Notes under the pieces: model-generated
Database searches by the model: none
Seen by the model: only the letters and a program-made list of their open reading frames with translations
What the model was told of the DNA's origin: nothing
In this document: positions 12,480-20,996 of the stretch, in pieces
How positions within the stretch are numbered: position 1 is the stretch's first letter
Layout: each line of letters starts with the position of its first letter
Position numbers and translations under genes: made by a program
Assembly (NCBI GenBank): GCA_021794275.1
Contig: JAJYRD010000071.1
Coordinates: 1-64,000 of the forward strand
Direction of reading: 5' to 3'
Length of the DNA: 64,000 nucleotides
Origin: Pseudomonadota bacterium
GTDB lineage: Bacteria; Pseudomonadota; Gammaproteobacteria; Acidiferrobacterales; Acidiferrobacteraceae

Positions 12480-12612
12480 GATGGCTCCCGGTGTTTTAGG
12501 GTGAGGTCCTTAAAGAAAGTGAGATTACGCCGAAATCGGGCGAGGGCTAGTTTGCTAGAAACCGACACCATAACATAGCTTTCTCGTTAAAAGACAGTCG
12601 GCGACCGCGTTT

Positions 12613-12641
12613 TTGGCAAGACGCCGCCTAACGGCTAACAT
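12613..12641 (+). promoter_or_regulatory. promoter of ttcA-like gene, leaderless geometry
   Basis: TTGGCA (12613-12618) and TAACAT (12636-12641) are separated by 17 nt, a near-ideal sigma-70 arrangement. Only six bases separate the -10 from the ATG at 12648, so transcription should start at or within a base of the start codon. No Shine-Dalgarno could fit. Confidence 0.6.
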
Positions 12642-12647
12642 ACCCGG

Positions 12648-13394
12648 ATGTCGCCCATTCCCCCAAGGCCATTGTTGAGATTGACAGGCCAGGCAATTTC
12701 TGATTACGCGATGATTCGCGAGGGCGATCGCGTGTTGCTCGGCGTGTCTGGTGGCAAGGATAGCCTGAGCCTTCTGCACGTGCTGCGTCACTTGCGGAAA
12801 AAGGCCCCCGTGGTCTTTGATCTCGGCGTCGCGACCGTAGACCCGGGGATAGAGGGCTTCGACCCGGCGCCGCTCATACCCTATATGGAGACGCTCGGCG
12901 TCCCATATTTTTACGAGCGGCAGGCCATCGCCGATCGTGCCCGGACCACGCTCGGCAACGATTCGTTCTGCAGCTACTGTTCGCGCATGCGGCGCGGGAC
13001 CTTGTATCGCGTCGCGCGCGACCACGGTTACAACGTCTTGGCGCTTGCCCAGCACCTCGACGATATCGCCGAATCCTTCCTTATGAGCGCCTTTCATGCC
13101 GGGACCTTGCGCACCATGCGCGCCCATTATCGGATCGACGCCGGGGATCTGCGCGTCATCCGGCCGTTCGTCTACGTCCGTGAGCGTCAGCTCCGCGATT
13201 TCGCGCGAAACGCCGCGCTGCCTGTGATCGCTGACAACTGTCCGGCGTGTTTCCGTAAGCCGACCGAGCGGGCCGCGATGAAGGCCCTTTTGGCCGCCGA
13301 GGAGTCGCGGCACAAGGTGTTGTTTCGCAATCTCCTTAAGGCCGTGCGTCCCCTGCTCGGTACCGTCGAATCCTCTGACGTCGCCACGCCATGA
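12648..13394 (+). CDS. ttcA: TtcA-family PP-loop tRNA thiolation protein
   Basis: TtcA adenylates C32 of certain tRNAs and inserts sulfur to give 2-thiocytidine. This 248-residue protein has the N-type ATP-pyrophosphatase PP-loop SGGKDS near 34-39, and FCSYCSRMRRG, equivalent to the CxxC Fe-S ligand region of TtcA. A further Cys pair (NCPACFRKP) follows near the C-terminus. E. coli TtcA is about 310 residues, so this is a short member, and a different sulfur acceptor cannot be excluded. It appears to be transcribed from its own leaderless promoter, ahead of three acyltransferase genes. Confidence 0.82.
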   Translation: MSPIPPRPLLRLTGQAISDYAMIREGDRVLLGVSGGKDSLSLLHVLRHLRKKAPVVFDLGVATVDPGIEGFDPAPLIPYMETLGVPYFYERQAIADRARTTLGNDSFCSYCSRMRRGTLYRVARDHGYNVLALAQHLDDIAESFLMSAFHAGTLRTMRAHYRIDAGDLRVIRPFVYVRERQLRDFARNAALPVIADNCPACFRKPTERAAMKALLAAEESRHKVLFRNLLKAVRPLLGTVESSDVATP

Positions 13395-13428
13395 CCGACG
13401 CGATCCGGTTCTGGCACAATGCGCGCCC

Positions 13429-14367
13429 ATGACCGCGGCCTTCGATCTTGCCGGCGCCCATCGCGCGCCTTTTCGCTGGCGCCTGCTCGCGCCTCGTCAC
13501 TGGCCCTCCTGGGCGGCCGTGGCCTTCCTGCGCGCAAGCCTCTTTCTGCCGCTCGCCATGCGCGCGCGCATGGCCCACGTTCTCGGCCGCCTCTACTATC
13601 GCGGCAACCCGAAGCGGCGGCGCATCGCCGCGATCAATATAGCGCTCTGTTTCCCCGACTGGAGCGTCGAACGCCAGGCGCATGCGGTGCGGGAGCATTT
13701 CCGCTTGGCGGCGCTTGCGCTCTTCCACATGGCGGTCCTCTGGTGGGGCAACGAGCGAACACTCGATTGTTGTCTGCGTGTAACGGGGCTTGAGCATTAC
13801 GAGGCGGCGCGCGCCGCTGGTCGCCGGGTCATCGTTCTCCATTGCCATTGCGTGGGTCTCGAGGCAAGCCTCGCCTTGTCCCGCTACTTCCCTTACGTGG
13901 GATTCGTGAAGCCCCTGAAAGACCCGGTCCTGGATTTCGTCATGACGCGCGGGCGCGAGCGATTCGGGGGTCGGGTGTTCGCGCGCGAGGCCGGGGTACG
14001 CCCCTTGATACGCGCCGTGAAGGCCGGCTATGGCGCGTCTTACGTGCCGGACGAGGACCTCGGGCCCAAGGAGTCGGTGTACGCCCCCTTTTTCGGGGTC
14101 CAGGCCGCGACCCTGCCGACCCTCGGGCGTCTTGCGCGATTGACGAACGCCGTGGTCATACCATGCTTCACGCGACTCTTGCCGCGCGGCGGTTGCGAGC
14201 TGTGGCTTGAGCCGCCGCTCGCCGATTTCCCGACCGGGAGCGAGGTCGGGGACGCGACGATCATGAACGCGACCATAGAGCGGGCGGTCTTAAAGATGCC
14301 GGAGCAGTACCTCTGGACCATGAAGCGCTTCAAGACCCGCGATGACGCGGCCTCCCCCTATGACTGA
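13429..14367 (+). CDS. LpxL/HtrB-like lysophospholipid acyltransferase, copy 1
   Basis: This 312-residue protein belongs to the LpxL/LpxM/LpxP family, which transfers an acyl chain to Kdo2-lipid IV-A or related lipids at the inner membrane. The catalytic H-x4-E is HCVGLE at about 140-145. The family ending MPEQYLWTMKRFKTR is present. It is the most divergent of three tandem copies: the segment around the catalytic His has extra Cys/His residues (HCHC) instead of PHF. The gene overlaps copy 2 by 8 nt through ATGACTGA. The acyl donor and position cannot be read from the sequence; roles in other acyl lipids are possible. Confidence 0.88.
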   Translation: MTAAFDLAGAHRAPFRWRLLAPRHWPSWAAVAFLRASLFLPLAMRARMAHVLGRLYYRGNPKRRRIAAINIALCFPDWSVERQAHAVREHFRLAALALFHMAVLWWGNERTLDCCLRVTGLEHYEAARAAGRRVIVLHCHCVGLEASLALSRYFPYVGFVKPLKDPVLDFVMTRGRERFGGRVFAREAGVRPLIRAVKAGYGASYVPDEDLGPKESVYAPFFGVQAATLPTLGRLARLTNAVVIPCFTRLLPRGGCELWLEPPLADFPTGSEVGDATIMNATIERAVLKMPEQYLWTMKRFKTRDDAASPYD

Positions 14368-15250
14368 GCGACTCCGATGGCGGGAGCGAGTGGTCGTGGG
14401 GCTCTTGCGGGGGCTCGCGGCCCTGCCTTGGCCGTTGCTCACGATGATCGGGACCGGTCTCGGCGCGCTGGCCTACGTGCTCGCGGTGCGTCCGCGCCAC
14501 ATCGCGCGCGTCAATATTGGCCTCTGTTTCCCGAAACTCCCGGCGGCCGCCCGTGAGCGTCTGGTGCGCCGCCATTTCCTGGCCCTGGGACAAAACGCGT
14601 TCGCGACCCTCCGCGTCTGGTGGGCGTCGGAGGACGAATTGCGCCGGCGCGTGCGTGTCGTTGACCGGGGGTCCTACGACGAGGCACTCGCCGGTGGCCG
14701 GAACATCATCCTTCTAGCCCCGCACTTCCTGGCCCTGGAGGTCGGGGGGCTGTGGGCCTCCAGCCTCGGCCACTGCATCAGCATGTATCGCGCCCCGGCC
14801 AGCGTCCTCGAGCATGCCTTGCTTTCGCGGCGCACGCGGTTCGGGGCGACGCTCTGGCGCCATGACGCGCCGCTGCGCTCGCTCATTCGCAGCATAAGGC
14901 AGCGCACGCCCTTCTATTACTTGCCTGATCTGGATCCGGGTGATGCCGAGGCGGTCGCCGCACCCTTTTTCGGGATACCGACCCCGACGCTCACCGCGCT
15001 CGCGCGCATCGCTCGTCTCACCGACGCCGTGGTGTTGCCCTGCTATACCCGCAAGTTGCCGGGGGCGGGCGGGTATGAGGTCGAGATCCGTGCGCCACTC
15101 GCACCCTTCCCGACGGATGACCCGCTCGCAGACGCTGCGCGCATGAATGCTGCCATCGAGGAGGGAATCCGCCTGATGCCCGAGCAATATCTGTGGACAT
15201 ACAAACGTTTCAAGCGTGTGCGTCGGGAGGGGGGATCCCTTTATGACTGA
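14360..15250 (+). CDS. LpxL/HtrB-like lysophospholipid acyltransferase, copy 2
   Basis: From the ATG at 14360, which overlaps the stop of copy 1, the product is 296 residues. It has a hydrophobic N-terminal helix (about 11-42), the canonical catalytic motif PHFLALE with His 122 and Glu 127, and ends near MPEQYLWTYKRFKR. The ORF-track start six codons earlier lies within copy 1. It is more like copy 3 than copy 1 around the active site. Tandem position with copies 1 and 3 suggests sequential secondary acylations of lipid A, each by a specialised paralogue; that is inference. Confidence 0.9.
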   Translation: MTERLRWRERVVVGLLRGLAALPWPLLTMIGTGLGALAYVLAVRPRHIARVNIGLCFPKLPAAARERLVRRHFLALGQNAFATLRVWWASEDELRRRVRVVDRGSYDEALAGGRNIILLAPHFLALEVGGLWASSLGHCISMYRAPASVLEHALLSRRTRFGATLWRHDAPLRSLIRSIRQRTPFYYLPDLDPGDAEAVAAPFFGIPTPTLTALARIARLTDAVVLPCYTRKLPGAGGYEVEIRAPLAPFPTDDPLADAARMNAAIEEGIRLMPEQYLWTYKRFKRVRREGGSLYD

Positions 15251-16139
15251 GCGCACAGGCAGCCTCGGACAGGCCGTCGCGCGGGTGGCCTTGGTGGTTT
15301 TCCGGGGTCTGAGCCATCTCCCCCTGCCGGTGTTGGCCTTTTTCGGTCGGCGTTTGGGAGGGCTTGCCTATCTATTGCTCGGCTCGCGTCGGCGGGTCGT
15401 GGCCACGAACCTCCGCTTATGTTTCCCCGAGCAGAGCGAACTCTGGCGCAAGCGCCTGGCGCGCGCCCACTTCGCATCGTTGGGCCAGGGGTTTTTCGAT
15501 GTCATGATCGCTTGGTGGGCGACCCCCGCCCGTCTGTCGCGCCTGGTCACCTTTCGGGGCCGCGACCATTACGATCAGGCCCTGGCGTGCGGCAACGTGA
15601 TCTTGCTCGTCCCCCATTTCGCGGCGCTCGAGATAGGCTGCGTCCTGTCGACCGAACGGCCCATGGCCAATGTTTATCGGCGTCTGCCCAACCCGGTCTT
15701 CGAGGCCGCCTTTCGTCGCGGTATCGGGCGCTTCGGGGCAACCATGATCACCCAGCAAGAAGGCGTGCGGCCGGTCATGAAGGCCTTGAGGGAGGGGCGC
15801 GTCCTCTATTATTTGCCCGATCAGGATTTCGGCGAGCGTTCCAGCGTCTTCGCGCCGTTTTTCGGGGTGCCCACGATCACCCTGCATGCGGTCGGCAGGC
15901 TCGCTCGTGCGGTTTCGGCGCAGGTCGTCCCCTGCTATGTATGGCAGAAGCCGCGCGGCCAGGGCTACGAGATCGCCTTCGCCCCCCCGCTTGTCGATTT
16001 TCCGAGCGGCGACGCCTTGACCGATGCCGCGGCGACCAATCGCGCCATCGAGGAGGGTGTGCGCGAGCGCCCCGAGCAGTATTTCTGGGTTCATAAGCGC
16101 TTCAAGACCCGGCCCCCCGGAATGCCACCCGTCTACTGA
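15243..16139 (+). CDS. LpxL/HtrB-like lysophospholipid acyltransferase, copy 3
   Basis: The 298-residue product starts at an ATG inside the stop region of copy 2, with the same ATGACTGA overlap. The catalytic motif PHFAALE has His 125 and Glu 130. The ending RPEQYFWVHKRFKTR matches the family. The junctions between all three copies are the same, which fits stepwise tandem duplication of a unit that included its translational coupling. It ends 30 nt before the converging TPR gene. Confidence 0.9.
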   Translation: MTERTGSLGQAVARVALVVFRGLSHLPLPVLAFFGRRLGGLAYLLLGSRRRVVATNLRLCFPEQSELWRKRLARAHFASLGQGFFDVMIAWWATPARLSRLVTFRGRDHYDQALACGNVILLVPHFAALEIGCVLSTERPMANVYRRLPNPVFEAAFRRGIGRFGATMITQQEGVRPVMKALREGRVLYYLPDQDFGERSSVFAPFFGVPTITLHAVGRLARAVSAQVVPCYVWQKPRGQGYEIAFAPPLVDFPSGDALTDAAATNRAIEEGVRERPEQYFWVHKRFKTRPPGMPPVY

Positions 16140-16169
16140 CCGGGGGGCGGGCGCGACGGCACGGCAGGC

Positions 16170-16487
16170 TTAGCGTGCGGCCTTGTCGAGGCGCTTCAGG
16201 AAGACCTCCATTTCGCGCGCCGCCTGCACGTGCCCGCCGGCCTGGGCGGCGCATATGCCGCTCTGATAGGCCCTGCGGGCGTCATCAGGGCGCCCGCAGG
16301 CGGCGAGCGCCTTGCCGAGAAGCTTCCAGGCGCCGGCGTGCTTCGGGTCGAAGGCTGTGGCCGCTTCGAGGTGCGTGACCGCTTTGTCGTATTCCCCGCG
16401 ACGCACGTATTCGCCCCCCAATCCGAACCGCAAGAGCAGGTTGTCCTGCCCCCGCGCCAGCATCTTTTCCAAGGCCTCGGTATCCAT
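16170..16487 (-). CDS. small TPR-repeat protein
   Basis: From the ATG at 16487, preceded by GAGGAG, the product is 105 residues. It is made of tetratricopeptide-like helices (RFGLGGEYVRRGEYDKAVTHL, then AWKLLGKALAACGRPDDARRAY) and a basic C-terminus. The pattern of small and aromatic residues fits two to three TPR units, a protein-protein interaction fold. It is the last gene of the def-fmt-rsmB operon, 20 nt after rsmB. Related short TPR proteins occur in other gammaproteobacteria without a defined partner. The long N-terminal part of the listed ORF lies within rsmB and is probably not translated. Confidence 0.8.
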   Translation of the reverse strand: MDTEALEKMLARGQDNLLLRFGLGGEYVRRGEYDKAVTHLEAATAFDPKHAGAWKLLGKALAACGRPDDARRAYQSGICAAQAGGHVQAAREMEVFLKRLDKAAR

Positions 16488-16507
16488 GGCAGATCTCCTC
16501 TCAGCCG

Positions 16508-17788
16508 TCAGGGCCGCCGCACGAGGCGTGCATAGTAGAATCCGTCCATCCCGGCCTCCCCGGGCAGGAACTGCCAGCCCGCGCGACCACAGCGACCCGC
16601 TCCGAAGCTCCACGGCTCTTCGCGCGCGTCGGGTGTGCGTTCAAGGAACTCCAGTATCTGGTCCTCGTTCTCCTCGGGCAGCACCGAGCAGGTCGCGTAG
16701 ACCATGGTGCCTCCGGGCGTCAGATTTTGCCAGAGCCGGTCGAGAAGCCGCGCTTGCGCAAGCCGCAGAGGCGGGAGGTCGCTTGCCCGCCTATGTAGCT
16801 TGATGTCCGGGTGGCGACGGATCACGCCCGTAGCCGAGCACGGCGCATCGATCAAGATCCGCTGGAAGAGGTCTGCGAGCGTATCCGAGACGAGGTCTTG
16901 GGTCAGTACCCGGATCCGTGCGCCGCAGCCGAGGCGCTCCACGGTCTGCCGCAGTCGCGCAACCCGCGCCGGATCGTTGTCGACGGCAGTCACGTGGGCC
17001 TCTGGCGCGCTTTGGGCGATATGTCCGGTCTTGCCGCCGGGCGCCGCGCAGGCGTCCAGCACCGCGTCGCCCGCGCCGGCGGCGAGGAGGGGCGCCGCCA
17101 GTTGCGCCGCGGCGTCCTGAACCGATACCAGTCCTTCGCCAAACCCAGGAAGCCCCGGTACCTGCGTGCCGTGGTCGAGGACGACCGCCGTGCCAACCAG
17201 GGGATGGGCATGGGCGGAGACCCCGGCTGAGGCGAGCCGCTGCAAGTATTCGGTCCGCGCGATCCGTTTCGTATCGACGCGTAATGTGAGCGGCGCGCGC
17301 TCGTCGTTGGCCGCCAAGATCGAACGCCACGCGTCAGGCCACGCGGCCTTGAGCCGCGCAACCAGCCACTCCGGATGGTTGAGGTCGTCCCGGGCGCTGG
17401 CGTCGCCTTTAGCGGCGGCGCGCAGCACGGCGTTCACGACTGCCTTGGCCCAGGGTTTGCCCAGGGCCTCGGTGGCCGCGACCGCCTCGGACACCGCCAC
17501 CGGGGTCGGCGTCGCCATGAAGCGCGCCTGATAGAGACCAATGAGAATCAGCGCCTGCAGGTCCTGGTCGGCCTTCCGAAACGGGCGCTTGAGGAGTGGT
17601 GTCGCAGCCGCGAGGAGGCGCGGCGTGTGGCGGACCGTTCCTATCACCAATTCCTCCACGAGCCCATGGCGGCCATGCTGCGCGCGATCTTCATCGAGCG
17701 CCGCATCGAGCGCGCGCCCGGCGAGCACGGTGGCGACCACATGCGCGGCCCGCGCCCTAAGTGTCAAGGCGTGGCGAGTTTCAGCCAA
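16508..17788 (-). CDS. rsmB: 16S rRNA (cytosine-C5)-methyltransferase RsmB
   Basis: RsmB (Sun) methylates C967 of 16S rRNA. The 426-residue product has a helical NusB-like N-terminal RNA-binding domain (about 1-140) and a Rossmann-fold methyltransferase domain. The SAM motif is DACAAPGGKTGHIAQ. The two functional cysteines are in DAPCSATG and YATCSVLPEEN. The first residues overlap the end of fmt by 8 nt, so the pair is probably translationally coupled. The def-fmt-rsmB order is the widespread one. Confidence 0.95.
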   Translation of the reverse strand: MAETRHALTLRARAAHVVATVLAGRALDAALDEDRAQHGRHGLVEELVIGTVRHTPRLLAAATPLLKRPFRKADQDLQALILIGLYQARFMATPTPVAVSEAVAATEALGKPWAKAVVNAVLRAAAKGDASARDDLNHPEWLVARLKAAWPDAWRSILAANDERAPLTLRVDTKRIARTEYLQRLASAGVSAHAHPLVGTAVVLDHGTQVPGLPGFGEGLVSVQDAAAQLAAPLLAAGAGDAVLDACAAPGGKTGHIAQSAPEAHVTAVDNDPARVARLRQTVERLGCGARIRVLTQDLVSDTLADLFQRILIDAPCSATGVIRRHPDIKLHRRASDLPPLRLAQARLLDRLWQNLTPGGTMVYATCSVLPEENEDQILEFLERTPDAREEPWSFGAGRCGRAGWQFLPGEAGMDGFYYARLVRRP

Positions 17789-18704
17789 TCCGGTCCCCAG
17801 GGCGCAGGGGGTGCGCCTGCAGAAAGCTTGCCGCAGGCTGCGCGCGGCCGTTCGGCGCCTGCAGACTCGTCAAGGAAAGCGCCCCGTGGCCGGTACCGAT
17901 CAAGAGATCCGGCTTGACCCGGAGCACCACGCCCGGGGCGGGCTCCCCCCCTGCCTCCACGGCGCGCGCCGCGCACACCTTGGTCGCGATGCCGCAGATC
18001 ATGGTGCGGGCCTGGGGCCACGGCGTGAGTGCTCGGATCTGCCGGTCCAGGGCGAACGCCTCTCGTCGCCAGTCGATAACCCCCTCCTCTTTGCGGAGCT
18101 TGCGCGCGTAGGTCGCGCCGGTGGCCGGCTGCGCGACCTCCTGCAAGGATGCACCGCGATCGAGAGCATCGAGCACGGGGAGCAAGGCCGCAGGTCCGAG
18201 CTGCGCCAGTCGATCGGCCAGGGTCGCTGTGGTATCCGTAAGCCCGATGTCCATGGTGGCGTGGGCCAGCATGGGGCCCGTATCCAGACCTTCGTCCAGA
18301 CGCATGATCGTGACACCGGTTTGCTGATCGCCCGCCTCGATTGCACGGGCAATGGGTGCCGCCCCGCGCCAGCGCGGGAGCAGCGACGCGTGAATGTTCA
18401 GGCACCCGAATCGCGGGATGGCCAAGAGGCTTGCGGGCAGGATAAGGCCGTAGGCTACTACCACGACCACATCGGGGTGATACTCCTTCACGACTTGTTC
18501 GGCCCCGGCTCCGTTCTCGGGTGTATGGACCGGGATACCAAGTTTGGCCGCGAGCATTGTGACCGGGGTCGGGGTAAGCTTGCGTCCGCGGCCGGCCGGC
18601 CGATCAGGCTGCGTGAGCACCGCGACTACGGGATAACCCGCCCCCTTCAAGGCCTCCAGGGTCGGACAGGCGAAGGCCGGCGTGCCGGCGAAGACGATCC
18701 TCAC
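17781..18704 (-). CDS. fmt: Methionyl-tRNA formyltransferase
   Basis: Fmt formylates initiator Met-tRNA using 10-formyl-THF. The 307-residue protein has the formyltransferase core: NIHASLLPRWRG carries the catalytic Asn and His and the SLLPxxRG loop, and TGVTIMRLDEGLDTG supplies the catalytic Asp. The C-terminal OB-like tRNA-binding domain follows from about residue 205. It starts 7 nt after def. It is distantly related to the ArnA formyltransferase encoded at 57.3 kb in this window, which has the same core motifs but a sugar-nucleotide substrate. Confidence 0.97.
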   Translation of the reverse strand: MRIVFAGTPAFACPTLEALKGAGYPVVAVLTQPDRPAGRGRKLTPTPVTMLAAKLGIPVHTPENGAGAEQVVKEYHPDVVVVVAYGLILPASLLAIPRFGCLNIHASLLPRWRGAAPIARAIEAGDQQTGVTIMRLDEGLDTGPMLAHATMDIGLTDTTATLADRLAQLGPAALLPVLDALDRGASLQEVAQPATGATYARKLRKEEGVIDWRREAFALDRQIRALTPWPQARTMICGIATKVCAARAVEAGGEPAPGVVLRVKPDLLIGTGHGALSLTSLQAPNGRAQPAASFLQAHPLRPGDRIG

Positions 18705-18711
18705 AACCGGC

Positions 18712-19215
18712 TCACATCGCCAGCCGCTGTTGCTTTTCGAGCTTCTTGCGGATGCGTTGTTGTTTCAGGCGTGAGAGGTAGTCGACGAAGACCTTGCCGT
18801 CCAGATGGTCGATTTCGTGCTGAATGCATACCGCCAACAAGTCCTCTGCGACCAGTTCGAACGGCGTGCCATGCTGGTCTTGCGCGCGCACCGTGACCTT
18901 CTGGGCGCGTTCGACCTCCTCGAATACGCCCGGTACGGACAGGCAGCCCTCCTCCACGCCAAAGACCCCCGATCGTTCGCTGATGACGGGATTCACGAAG
19001 ACCCTGAGGTCCTTCCGATCGGCGCTCACGTCGATGACGATGACGCGCTTGGCCACGTCTATCTGGGTCGCGGCGAGGCCGATGCCCGGGGCCTTGTACA
19101 TGGTCTCGGCCATGTCTCGTACGAGATCCTGAATTTCTTTGTCCACGCGCGCGACCGGCAGCGCTTTTTTGCGCAGCCTGGGGTCCGGATAACGAAGGAT
19201 TTCGCGCAGTGCCAT
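18712..19215 (-). CDS. def: Peptide deformylase
   Basis: Def removes the formyl group from nascent proteins and is the counterpart of fmt just downstream. The 167-residue protein has the three metal-site motifs: GIGLAATQ at 45-51, EEGCLS with the metal-ligand Cys 91, and HEIDH with His 133, Glu 134 and His 137. It is the first gene of the operon and diverges from the lysM gene across 83 nt, where both promoters must lie. Confidence 0.97.
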   Translation of the reverse strand: MALREILRYPDPRLRKKALPVARVDKEIQDLVRDMAETMYKAPGIGLAATQIDVAKRVIVIDVSADRKDLRVFVNPVISERSGVFGVEEGCLSVPGVFEEVERAQKVTVRAQDQHGTPFELVAEDLLAVCIQHEIDHLDGKVFVDYLSRLKQQRIRKKLEKQQRLAM

Positions 19216-19262
19216 GAAGCCGGATTATACCGGAATCCTGTACCGGGCGCTCCTCCGGCAGG

Positions 19263-19291
19263 TGGACGATCGCCGAATCACCCTCTACACT
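19263..19291 (+). promoter_or_regulatory. probable lysM promoter, near-leaderless
   Basis: TGGACG (19263-19268) and TACACT (19286-19291) are 17 nt apart. Seven bases separate the -10 from the ATG at 19299, so the predicted message starts at the start codon. The -35 is only a 4/6 match, so this is a weaker case than the ttcA or tetR promoters. Confidence 0.4.
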
Positions 19292-19298
19292 CCAACGC

Positions 19299-20336
19299 AT
19301 GCGTCGAGTTCGCTTAGGTCTTCTACTGGTGGCGGCCCTGTCGCCCGTCGCGTGGGCGGGTCGCTTGGTCGTGCCCCACGTCCCCCAAACTTATGTCGTT
19401 CGCAAGGGCGACACGCTCTGGGGTATCGCGAACCACTTCTTTCGCGACCCGTGGCGGTGGCCCGGGATATGGAATCGCAACGTCCAGATCCGGAATCCCG
19501 ATCTCATTTATCCGGGCGATGTCATCGCGCTTCGCTACGCCCACGGCAAGCCCTATCTGGTCGATGAGGGGCCGGTCCAGGTCGTGGCCGGCCGTTCCCG
19601 CAATACCACCGTGTTGAGGCCCGCGGTCCGATCGCACGCCCTGGTCGGCGCCATCCCCACCCTGAGTCCGAATGTCATAGGGCCCTTCTTGCAGCGCCCG
19701 CTCGCGCTGTCGCGGCGCAGCTTTCGGCGTCTAGGCTATGTGGCGGGGGCGGTTCATCGGCATACCTTTCTCGGCCCCGTGGGTCGCTTCTACGCCCGCG
19801 ATCTCGGCGCCCATCCGACCAAGATCTACGAAATCTATCGGCGCGGTCCGGCGCTGCGCGACCAGGACGGGGATTTTCTGGCCTACGAGACGAAATACGT
19901 CGGACGCGCCAAGCTCGTGCGGCGCGGCCGCCTGCCGGAGCTCGAGGTCCTCTCCTCGATCCGGGAGGTGCAAGCCGGCGACCGCCTGATTCCCTGGAAA
20001 CCGCAGCCGCCTACCCCCTACTACTATCCGCGCGCCCCCAAGAAGCGTATCTACGGCGCCGTCGTGGCGGCCACGCACGACAACCTGAACCTTGGCACTT
20101 ACGCCGCGCTTGCTATCAATGTGGGCAAGAACGCCGGCATCCGCCGGGGCTACGTGTTGCGTATCTATAGCCGCCCGCGCCGTTTCTACGACCCTGTCGC
20201 ACACGAGACGGTGCGCGGCCGCAGGCAACCGTTGGGGCTCCTTATGATCTTCCGGACATTCTCGCGGGTGAGCTACGGCGTCATCATGCAGGCGCGCCGC
20301 GAGATCCACGTGGGCGATACCGTGGCGACCCCGTAA
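19299..20336 (+). CDS. LysM-domain envelope protein
   Basis: The 345-residue product has a signal peptide (MRRVRLGLLLVAALSPVAWA, cleavage after AWA) and one LysM domain at about 32-78 (YVVRKGDTLWGIANHFF). The rest is long, beta-rich and unfamiliar, with several Arg/Tyr-rich segments. LysM binds the glycan of peptidoglycan, so the protein probably sits in the periplasm. A lysM gene between def and smg/topA is a conserved arrangement in gammaproteobacteria, where dprA normally follows; dprA is missing here. Confidence 0.88.
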   Translation: MRRVRLGLLLVAALSPVAWAGRLVVPHVPQTYVVRKGDTLWGIANHFFRDPWRWPGIWNRNVQIRNPDLIYPGDVIALRYAHGKPYLVDEGPVQVVAGRSRNTTVLRPAVRSHALVGAIPTLSPNVIGPFLQRPLALSRRSFRRLGYVAGAVHRHTFLGPVGRFYARDLGAHPTKIYEIYRRGPALRDQDGDFLAYETKYVGRAKLVRRGRLPELEVLSSIREVQAGDRLIPWKPQPPTPYYYPRAPKKRIYGAVVAATHDNLNLGTYAALAINVGKNAGIRRGYVLRIYSRPRRFYDPVAHETVRGRRQPLGLLMIFRTFSRVSYGVIMQARREIHVGDTVATP

Positions 20337-20428
20337 GATTGACCTTGACCGCGGTTTGCTCCATGCTCTCAGTCAAAGGCGCCACGCGCCCCAGCTCAGG
20401 AGCGGACCGTAGAGTGCAAGATCCTGAA

Positions 20429-20911
20429 ATGAAAGAAAACGTCCTCGACGTCCTCATGTATCTGTTCGAAAACTATATGGACGAGGGGCCCGATTTCCAA
20501 CCCGACCAGGAGTCCCTGGTCGATGAATTGGCGCAGGCCGGCTTTCCGAAGGCCGAGATCGTCAAGGCTTTCGCTTGGCTCGAGGGACTCGCGGCTCTGA
20601 GGAACAACCAGGCGGTATTGCCTACCAGCGCGTCCCTGAAGTCCCTCCGGGTGTACTCGGAGGACGAGCACAAGAAGATGGATACGTCGGCGCGAGGCTT
20701 CCTCCTGTTCCTGGAGCAGGGCGGGGTGCTGGACGCTGCGGCGCGCGAGCTTGTCATCGACCGCGTCATGGCCCTTGAAACCGATGAGATGGATCTGGAG
20801 CAGCTGAAATGGATCATTCTCATGGTGCTCTTCAATCAGCCAGGCCAGGAGCAGGCTTACGCCTGGATGGAGGACCTCGTGTTCAACGAAACCCAAGGCG
20901 CCCTCAATTAG
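20429..20911 (+). CDS. smg: Smg family protein (DUF494)
   Basis: From the ATG at 20429 the product is 160 residues, matching E. coli Smg (157). VLDVLMYLFENY at the N-terminus, RGFLLFLEQGGVLD and the ending KWIILMVLFNQPGQEQAYAWME are family-typical. The extra 30 residues of the listed ORF have no counterpart. Smg is small and helical, with no established biochemical function. It is conserved next to topA and dprA. Here it lies between lysM and topA with a 92-nt leader, and dprA is absent from the interval. Confidence 0.93.
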   Translation: MKENVLDVLMYLFENYMDEGPDFQPDQESLVDELAQAGFPKAEIVKAFAWLEGLAALRNNQAVLPTSASLKSLRVYSEDEHKKMDTSARGFLLFLEQGGVLDAAARELVIDRVMALETDEMDLEQLKWIILMVLFNQPGQEQAYAWMEDLVFNETQGALN

Positions 20912-20996
20912 CGGTTCCTCCCCCAGGAAATCGCCGGGTGGCGTTTGCATCCTCCAAGGCCCATAGTGCGCCCAACTCGTTTGCTGCTTAAGACAC

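Noticed and set aside
12480-12612. Possible SAM or SAH riboswitch before metK
   Set aside because: The leader has short hairpins (CTAGCAAACTAG, CCGATTTCGG), but I could not match the conserved core of any SAM or SAH riboswitch.
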